64,000 bases of DNA. It comes from Cognataquiflexum aquatile. Its GTDB lineage: Bacteria > Bacteroidota > Bacteroidia > Cytophagales > Cyclobacteriaceae. Positions within the stretch are counted from its first letter, which is position 1. Each line of letters starts with the position of its first letter. Below are positions 59,330-64,000 of the stretch, one piece after another. Location of the stretch: the NCBI RefSeq assembly GCF_003316845.1, contig NZ_QMIK01000009.1:1-64000 (forward strand), in the 5' to 3' direction. The position numbers and the translations under genes were made by a program. Below the pieces are notes generated by a model that made no database searches, was not told the DNA's origin, and saw nothing but the letters and a program-made list of their open reading frames with translations.

Positions 59330-60469
59330 GTGCAACAGAATTATCAGCAAAAAACCTTAGGAATATTAGGTGGAGGTCAACTTGGCCGCATGGTCATCCA
59401 ATCCGCCATCAGCTATAATATCGACATCCATATCTTGGATCCTGATTCCAATGCTCCCTGCAAATCCATTTGCCAGAAATTTGTAAAAGGCAGTCTGAAT
59501 GATTTTGAGACGGTGTATGCATTTGGTCAGGATTGTGATATCATCACGATCGAGATCGAAAATGTCAATACCGAGGCCCTTCAAAAATTGGCCGACGAGG
59601 GCAAGGAAGTATTTCCGCAGCCTCATATCATCAAAATGATCCAGGACAAAAGGCTACAGAAACAGTTTTACAAAGGAAAAGGGATTCCCACTGCTGATTT
59701 TATTTTGACTGAGGACAAGGCGGATGTGATCAGAAATGCATCTTTTCTTCCTGCCGTCAACAAACTTGGCAGAGAAGGCTATGATGGTCGAGGAGTGCAG
59801 ATTCTAAGGAATGAAGGTGATTTGGAAAAGGCATTTGAAGCTCCGGGATTACTGGAAAAGTTGATTGACTTTGACAAAGAAATCGCCGTCATCGTAGCAA
59901 AAAATAAAAATGGGGAGACTATAGCATTTCCGGCTGTTGAGTGTGCATTTCACCCCACCGCCAATTTGGTAGAGTTTTTATTTTCCCCTGCGCAGGTCAG
60001 TGATGATATTGAACAAAAAGCAAAAAAGATAGCCATACAAGTCATCGAAGAATTGGGAATGATCGGAATATTGGCAGTGGAGATGTTTGTCACCAAATCG
60101 GGAGAAATCCTTGTCAATGAAATAGCGCCTCGCCCTCACAACAGCGGGCACCATACGATTGAGGCTAATTTCACTTCCCAATTTGAGCAGCATTTCAGGG
60201 CCGTGATGGACATGCCATTGGGCAATACGGACACCCGATGTCCTGCCGTGATGGTCAACCTGCTCGGGGAAGAAGGATATACCGGCGATGCCTATGTCGA
60301 AGGATTGGATGAGGCCTTGTCCCAAAAAGGGGTTTATGTGCATCTTTATGGCAAGAAAACGACCAAGCCTTTTAGGAAAATGGGCCATGTCACGATCTTG
60401 GACAATGAGATTGAAATATTGAAAAAGAGAGCTTTGGAAATAAAAGAACTGATCAAGGTAAAAGCCTAA
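59330..60469 (+). CDS. purK: 5-(carboxyamino)imidazole ribonucleotide synthase
   Basis: A 379-residue ATP-grasp enzyme of purine biosynthesis that carboxylates AIR to N5-CAIR. It has GGGQLGRM at the N-terminus, ATP-grasp residues FPAVECAFHPTANL and VNEIAPRPHNSGHHTIE, and the C-terminal HLYGKKTTKPFRKMGH. It begins with GTG. PurE follows four bases downstream; the two form an operon. Confidence 0.97.
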   Translation: MQQNYQQKTLGILGGGQLGRMVIQSAISYNIDIHILDPDSNAPCKSICQKFVKGSLNDFETVYAFGQDCDIITIEIENVNTEALQKLADEGKEVFPQPHIIKMIQDKRLQKQFYKGKGIPTADFILTEDKADVIRNASFLPAVNKLGREGYDGRGVQILRNEGDLEKAFEAPGLLEKLIDFDKEIAVIVAKNKNGETIAFPAVECAFHPTANLVEFLFSPAQVSDDIEQKAKKIAIQVIEELGMIGILAVEMFVTKSGEILVNEIAPRPHNSGHHTIEANFTSQFEQHFRAVMDMPLGNTDTRCPAVMVNLLGEEGYTGDAYVEGLDEALSQKGVYVHLYGKKTTKPFRKMGHVTILDNEIEILKKRALEIKELIKVKA

Positions 60470-60472
60470 ATT

Positions 60473-60979
60473 ATGGATATACAGGTAGGGATTATTATGG
60501 GAAGCAAGTCTGATTTGCCCATCATGTCGGAAGCAGCTTTGGTATTGGAAGAACTTGGGGTAGGTTATGAACTGACTGTCGTGTCCGCCCACCGCACCCC
60601 TGACAGGATGGTGGATTATGCAAAGAGTGCGAAAGAAAGAGGACTCAAAGTCATCATCGCGGGAGCGGGTGGCGCAGCACATCTGCCAGGAATGGTCGCT
60701 TCTTTGACTACTCTGCCGGTGATCGGAGTTCCGGTGAAGTCCTCCAATTCCATTGATGGATGGGACAGCATCCTTTCCATCCTGCAGATGCCTTCGGGGA
60801 TTCCCGTGGCCACGGTCGCACTGAACGGCGGTAGGAATGCAGGGATTTTGGCTGCTTCTATGATTGGCGCGTTTTCTGAAGAAATATCCAAGAACTTACT
60901 GGCTTTTAAGGAATCACTAAAAGAAAAAGTAGAAAAGTCTGCCGAAGAAATTGAAACAAAAGGCTGGAAACATGCGTAA
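60473..60979 (+). CDS. purE: 5-(carboxyamino)imidazole ribonucleotide mutase
   Basis: A 168-residue PurE, which converts N5-CAIR to CAIR, the step after PurK. The GSKSDLP substrate loop, AHRTPDRM and [10 protein letters not shown] motifs are all present. Four-base gap from purK, then a terminator 40 bases further. Confidence 0.98.
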   Translation: MDIQVGIIMGSKSDLPIMSEAALVLEELGVGYELTVVSAHRTPDRMVDYAKSAKERGLKVIIAGAGGAAHLPGMVASLTTLPVIGVPVKSSNSIDGWDSILSILQMPSGIPVATVALNGGRNAGILAASMIGAFSEEISKNLLAFKESLKEKVEKSAEEIETKGWKHA

Positions 60980-61023
60980 AAACTATTGGCTTATAAATTA
61001 AAGTTTACTAGTTTGATTGAAAG

Positions 61024-61048
61024 AGCGGGTTTATGTAAACCCGCTTTT
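61024..61048 (+). terminator. Terminator of purK-purE
   Basis: AGCGGGTTT pairs with AAACCCGCT around ATGT, followed by a run of T residues. Confidence 0.92.
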
Positions 61049-61097
61049 TTATTTTCTTGGTTATTGAAATAGGAAATTTTTACATTTTCTTTGAATC

Positions 61098-61247
61098 ATG
61101 AATCTCCAAAAAATTATCCGCTTCAAGATCGGCTCCGAAAATTGGGAAATGCCACTAGGCGTGGTTTTGTTGGTGGGTGGAATCACCTTGGTCCTGATGA
61201 TTGGCGGGGCGTATCTTGGATTCAGATTTGGTCAAAGCCTACACTAA
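61098..61247 (+). CDS. 49-residue single-pass membrane protein
   Basis: An ATG at 61098 opens a 49-residue frame with a hydrophobic segment of about 22 residues (PLGVVLLVGGITLVLMIGGAY) and polar ends. It appears real because it follows the purKE terminator directly and ends by overlapping the stop of the convergent gene (shared bases cTAAg). No family recognised. Confidence 0.6.
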   Translation: MNLQKIIRFKIGSENWEMPLGVVLLVGGITLVLMIGGAYLGFRFGQSLH

Positions 61248-61702
61248 TCAACAAAAAGTCCCCATCCATCATCGTATTTTTCTGCGGACGCAAATCCCTT
61301 CACCCATACGACAAACATTTCCTTGTACTCTTGGATCGCATCCCGCAAAAGTTGTAGGTGTTCTTCCGCATGCGTTCCCTCCAAAGCCAACTGATAGGTC
61401 ATCGAATGGAGACTCCGGGCATGGATTTTCATGATGGTGGCGTTCTCCATTTTGAGGATATAATCATTGACACCTTCGGCACCGGAAAATTTGGCCGGTA
61501 TAATCATGGCACTTTCCATCATCAGACTGCCGTAGAGTTCAGCTCTTGCTTCGTCAAGTGAGCCTACCAAGGCATTTGTCAGCTTGTAAATCTCCATCCC
61601 TTTGATTTTGAGGGGATGGTTGTTGATTCTGTCCTTTTCTTTCTGGAACTCTTCCTCATCACTTCCATCCCAGGAATCATTTTCGTCATCGTCTTCCCAC
61701 AT
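61244..61702 (-). CDS. Conserved Bacteroidota protein of unknown function
   Basis: A 152-residue soluble acidic protein beginning MWEDDDENDSWDGSDEEEF, then a helical body with LTNALVGSLDEARAELYGSLMMESAMI and SLHSMTYQLALEGTHAEEHLQLLRDAI. I use the ATG at 61702; 26 codons upstream are unlikely. No catalytic motif is seen. It sits between the DUF3127 gene and the 49-residue gene and is preceded by a 98-base gap after the DUF3127 gene, probably in the same operon. Confidence 0.72.
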   Translation of the reverse strand: MWEDDDENDSWDGSDEEEFQKEKDRINNHPLKIKGMEIYKLTNALVGSLDEARAELYGSLMMESAMIIPAKFSGAEGVNDYILKMENATIMKIHARSLHSMTYQLALEGTHAEEHLQLLRDAIQEYKEMFVVWVKGFASAEKYDDGWGLFVD

Positions 61703-61800
61703 GGCATTTTGGTTAATGTTGACATTTTTAGATAAAAAAAATTTGTCCCAAAATTCTGCTTTGAGACAAATTATATGCAATCCAAGTAAGTAAAATACCT

Positions 61801-62157
61801 TTAAAAAGGCAATACGTCATCTCCGCGTTCGTCAGAAAAAGTAGTGACGTCAGGTATGGATTTGGCTGTGGCTGCTTCCTTTGGTTTTTGGGCACCGCCT
61901 TTTTCTACTTTCCATACTTTCACATCAGTATACCACCTGCCGTTATATTCTCTACTTTCTATGTCAACGGAAGCGGTGACCTCGTCACCCACTTTGAGGG
62001 CAAACTGATCAATGCTGTCACCCCAGATGACTACGCACACTTTCTTTGGGTATTGTCCCGGTTGTTCTACGATATATTCTCTTTTTCTCCAAGTCCCTTT
62101 GGCGGAGGACCCGCTTGCCTCGGGCATAATTTGAACTACTTTTCCGATTATTTCCAT
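61801..62157 (-). CDS. DUF3127 single-strand-nucleic-acid-type protein
   Basis: A 118-residue OB-fold-type protein with EIIGKVVQIMPEASG, SSAKGTWRKREYIVEQPG and ESREYNGRWYTDVKVWKVE, which identify DUF3127. It resembles phage and Bacteroidota single-stranded DNA-binding-like proteins; biochemical role unknown. The end has a flexible Lys/Ala region then an acidic DERGDDVLPF tail, like the acidic tip of SSB. Confidence 0.88.
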   Translation of the reverse strand: MEIIGKVVQIMPEASGSSAKGTWRKREYIVEQPGQYPKKVCVVIWGDSIDQFALKVGDEVTASVDIESREYNGRWYTDVKVWKVEKGGAQKPKEAATAKSIPDVTTFSDERGDDVLPF

Positions 62158-62459
62158 AATTTTTTGTTAGTATTGAAAAACCGAAGTTAATAAATTTCAA
62201 TAGGTAAATACAGCTTTCACCCCAACCTGTAACCTTAATTTCCTCTTTTTTGTAATTCCCGGTAAAATCAGGCCCGAGATTTGCAACATTATACTAAACC
62301 CGGGAGTATATGCGTTTAAGAAATATCCAAGCGAGAGAATTTTTTGTGGATCATCTGCTCTATTCCCGAATTAAATTTCAGTTTTTTGACAGTAAAGTGC
62401 AAATTGTTTCATATTGACTGATTTTTGTGAAATTTTCAAATAAAAAAATCCTGTAAGTG
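62158..62459. other. Intergenic region before the sigma factor gene
   Basis: No gene, RNA or repeat recognised; contains promoters for both divergent genes. The forward promoter is listed separately at 62460-62490. Confidence 0.5.
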
Positions 62460-62490
62460 TTGCATCGAACAAAGTGATTCTTTACATTTG
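62460..62490 (+). promoter_or_regulatory. Promoter of the ECF sigma factor gene
   Basis: TTG at 62460-62462, a 20-base spacer, then TACATTTG at 62483-62490, a perfect TAnnTTTG. It is the best-formed promoter in the window; the leader would be about 70 bases. Confidence 0.65.
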
Positions 62491-62567
62491 GTTACAATAA
62501 TTTAATTGTTTCACCCTCTAATATATACTATGGCATAAACCTCTACGTTATTTTAAAGTCAATTTGT

Positions 62568-63170
62568 ATGAATGAAAGGACAAGTCCTAAAGATGCCGAG
62601 TTGATCGCGCAGTACAGAAGTGGAAGCGAGGCAGCATTTGAAAAGTTAGTAAATAAATACAAATCGAGGGTTTATACCACCATTTACCTGATAGTCAAAG
62701 ACCAAGGCGTAGCCGAGGATTTACTACAGGACGTATTTGTAAAAGTGGTTCACACCCTTAGTGCTGACGGTTATAACGAAGAGGGAAAATTTCAGCCATG
62801 GTTGATGCGCATCGCGCACAATTTAGCCATTGATTTCTTCAGAAAACGGAAGCGCTATCCCACCATCGTGATGGAAGATGGGATGGATGTCTTCAATACG
62901 CTGAGATTTGCTGAGGAAACCATCGAAGATGTCAAAGTCAAGGAAGATACCGTGGAGTTGGTAAGAAGACTGATCGATGAACTTCCCGAATCCCAAAAAC
63001 AGGTGCTCATTATGAGGCACTATATGGATTTGAGTTTTCAGGAAATCGCAGAACAGACAGGTGTCAGTATCAATACGGCGCTTGGAAGGATGCGGTATGC
63101 ATTGATAAACATGAGGAAAAAACTAAAACAATTAAACGTTGCCTATGACAAAATCTTTTACCCCAAATGA
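62568..63170 (+). CDS. ECF-type RNA polymerase sigma factor
   Basis: A 200-residue sigma factor. Region 2 has LIAQYRSGSEAAFEKL and EDLLQDVFVKV near residue 50; region 4 has LPESQKQVLIMRHYMDLSFQEIAEQTGVS with the helix-turn-helix. This is the ECF type that responds to envelope or environmental cues. Its 3' end overlaps the start of a small partner gene by 26 bases, suggesting coupled control. Confidence 0.94.
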   Translation: MNERTSPKDAELIAQYRSGSEAAFEKLVNKYKSRVYTTIYLIVKDQGVAEDLLQDVFVKVVHTLSADGYNEEGKFQPWLMRIAHNLAIDFFRKRKRYPTIVMEDGMDVFNTLRFAEETIEDVKVKEDTVELVRRLIDELPESQKQVLIMRHYMDLSFQEIAEQTGVSINTALGRMRYALINMRKKLKQLNVAYDKIFYPK

Positions 63171-63378
63171 CCTGTTAAGATATATCTATCAGGAAATGAG
63201 TGAGGGTGAAAATGAGTTGGTTGTGCAGGCCCTGCGCAGTGATGATCACTTGATGCAGGACTATTTAGACATGCTGAGCACGCTTGACCAATTGAATCAA
63301 CTCATTCTTACACCTTCGGAAAAAGTAGTAAAGAGCATTCTTCGGAAAGCCAATTCTACCGGTCTCGAAAAAGTCTAA
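63145..63378 (+). CDS. Small partner protein of the ECF sigma factor
   Basis: A 77-residue, mostly helical acidic protein (MTKSFTPNDLLRYIYQEMSEGENE) with no cysteines, no transmembrane segment and no zinc-binding motif. Its ATG is inside the sigma gene. The position is that of an anti-sigma factor, but canonical ZAS-type features are absent. Function is inferred from position only. Confidence 0.72.
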   Translation: MTKSFTPNDLLRYIYQEMSEGENELVVQALRSDDHLMQDYLDMLSTLDQLNQLILTPSEKVVKSILRKANSTGLEKV

Positions 63379-63400
63379 ACCTATCGAACAGAAAAAAGGT

Positions 63401-63432
63401 AACCTGAAGGCGAAAAGCTTTCAGGTTTTTTT
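63401..63432 (+). terminator. Terminator of the sigma factor operon
   Basis: AACCTGAA pairs with TTCAGGTT around a GGCGAAAAGCT-type loop and is followed by T residues. Confidence 0.85.
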
Positions 63433-63465
63433 ATGTATTTGATTTATTATTCTAGGTAAAGATTA

Positions 63466-63783
63466 TTACTTTTTTGGTTTTGGATCAGGTAATTCCTTCA
63501 GGGAAATCCGGACCAATTTACTTAACCATTCTCCATCTTCGATTTTGTCTTCAATTAGAAAACTTGGTTTTGCTCCTTCATAAGGTGGTGCTTCCACCAC
63601 AGTTTCGATAAATTTCCTTCCGGATTCTGTGGGTTTGATAAAAAGTTTATTGTCGCAAATCAGACCAAATAATTTTCCATCGGCATAAACCCCATATTCT
63701 CCAAACACTTTTTTGGAAGAGATTTCACCTGCATTTTTGATTTGGTCGATGACGAAGTCTACAAATTTTTGATCGGAAGGCAT
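63466..63783 (-). CDS. TfoX/Sxy N-terminal domain protein
   Basis: A 105-residue protein with KKVFGEYGVYADGKLFGLICDNKLFIK, the TfoX N-terminal domain signature. Only the N-terminal domain is present (no C-terminal TfoX domain), as in many non-competence homologues. Full-length TfoX controls DNA uptake in Gammaproteobacteria; the stand-alone domain has no known function. Confidence 0.9.
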   Translation of the reverse strand: MPSDQKFVDFVIDQIKNAGEISSKKVFGEYGVYADGKLFGLICDNKLFIKPTESGRKFIETVVEAPPYEGAKPSFLIEDKIEDGEWLSKLVRISLKELPDPKPKK

Positions 63784-63838
63784 TTCTTTTTCAATAGATA
63801 ATTAAATATAAAGTTCTTAACTCAGTTTTATATCAACC

Positions 63839-64000
63839 TCAGTCCAAAACCCCATCCAAAAACACCTGTGCTTTCCCAATCAAGTCTTGATTGGTCGCCG
63901 GGGTGAAGCCGTGTCCCTGCCCTTGAATATATTCCACCAAGTGTAGGACATTCTTGGCAACCAGGGCATTTTCTAGAATTTCACTTTGAGAAATGGGGAC
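63839..64000 (-). CDS. Alpha/beta hydrolase, C-terminal end (partial)
   Basis: The minus strand is open from the window edge to TGA at 63839-63841, giving 53 residues. The sequence VPISQSEILENAL and QGQGHGF is the typical end of a prolyl-oligopeptidase/dienelactone-hydrolase-type fold, with the catalytic His in GHGF. The remainder lies outside the window. Confidence 0.75.
   Translation of the reverse strand, partial: VPISQSEILENALVAKNVLHLVEYIQGQGHGFTPATNQDLIGKAQVFLDGVLD

Noticed and set aside
1-64000. CRISPR arrays, tRNA, rRNA, tmRNA, insertion sequences, integrases
   Set aside because: None found on reading: intergenic gaps are mostly short, with no cloverleaf, no regularly spaced identical repeats, and no transposase or integrase-like protein.

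Overview
The window looks like a chromosomal segment of a Bacteroidota bacterium, most likely order Cytophagales near the Cyclobacteriaceae (inference; no 16S or other marker is present to fix it). The support is: type IX secretion (T9SS) signatures (PorP/SprF protein and two proteins ending in gliding-motility/type B C-terminal sorting domains), CarboxypepD_reg-like/outer-membrane-barrel protein, bacterial heptaprenylglyceryl-phosphate-synthase type enzyme, DUF3127 protein, TAnnTTTG-type -7 promoter boxes instead of a sigma70 -10, few Shine-Dalgarno sequences, and moderately AT-rich DNA. Genes are densely packed, on both strands, with many clear intrinsic terminators. I see no tRNA, rRNA, CRISPR array, transposase or prophage.

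Layout. 1-2.4 kb: edge fragment, PIN-PhoH ATPase, small secreted protein. 2.4-5.2 kb: LytTR response regulators and a LytS-type histidine kinase. 5.2-11.8 kb: uvrA, an AsmA-like protein, lytic transglycosylase, LOG-family protein. 12.0-14.2 kb: cysteine-cluster protein, then a tight operon of two small membrane-associated proteins and a geranylgeranyl/heptaprenylglyceryl phosphate synthase. 14.2-22.6 kb: pheS, a large outer-membrane barrel protein, a free-standing polyvalent-type kinase domain, aspS, an M23 peptidase. 23.0-30.8 kb: four-gene T9SS surface operon (small secreted protein, 1321-residue type B adhesin, PorP/SprF, tandem-OmpA protein). 31.0-37.4 kb: small ORF, aldehyde dehydrogenase, P1/S58 peptidase, FeS photolyase-like protein, second T9SS type B adhesin. 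37.8-42.8 kb: lysA, two-component system and a His-rich lipoprotein. 42.8-46.7 kb: repeat-rich accessory-looking stretch with rlmH, an MreB-like short protein, fasciclin protein, YcxB-like protein, Fur-family regulator. 46.7-54.2 kb: zinc metalloprotease, then a candidate biosynthetic locus (FAD oxidoreductase, UbiA prenyltransferase, type III polyketide synthase, methyltransferase) and MscS channel. 54.3-57.1 kb: lipoprotein, 61-residue protein, CobW GTPase and DUF3299-like protein in one direction behind a palindromic operator. 57.2-64 kb: membrane MutS-like ATPase, purK-purE, several small proteins, ECF sigma factor with a small partner, TfoX-like protein and the end of an alpha/beta hydrolase.

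Most notable: the type III PKS/UbiA/FAD/methyltransferase locus; the CobW operon whose -33 promoter element sits inside a perfect inverted repeat (Zur-like control); the free-standing polyvalent kinase domain; heptamer-period degenerate repeats that start at the stop codon of two genes; and several very short proteins that are easily missed.
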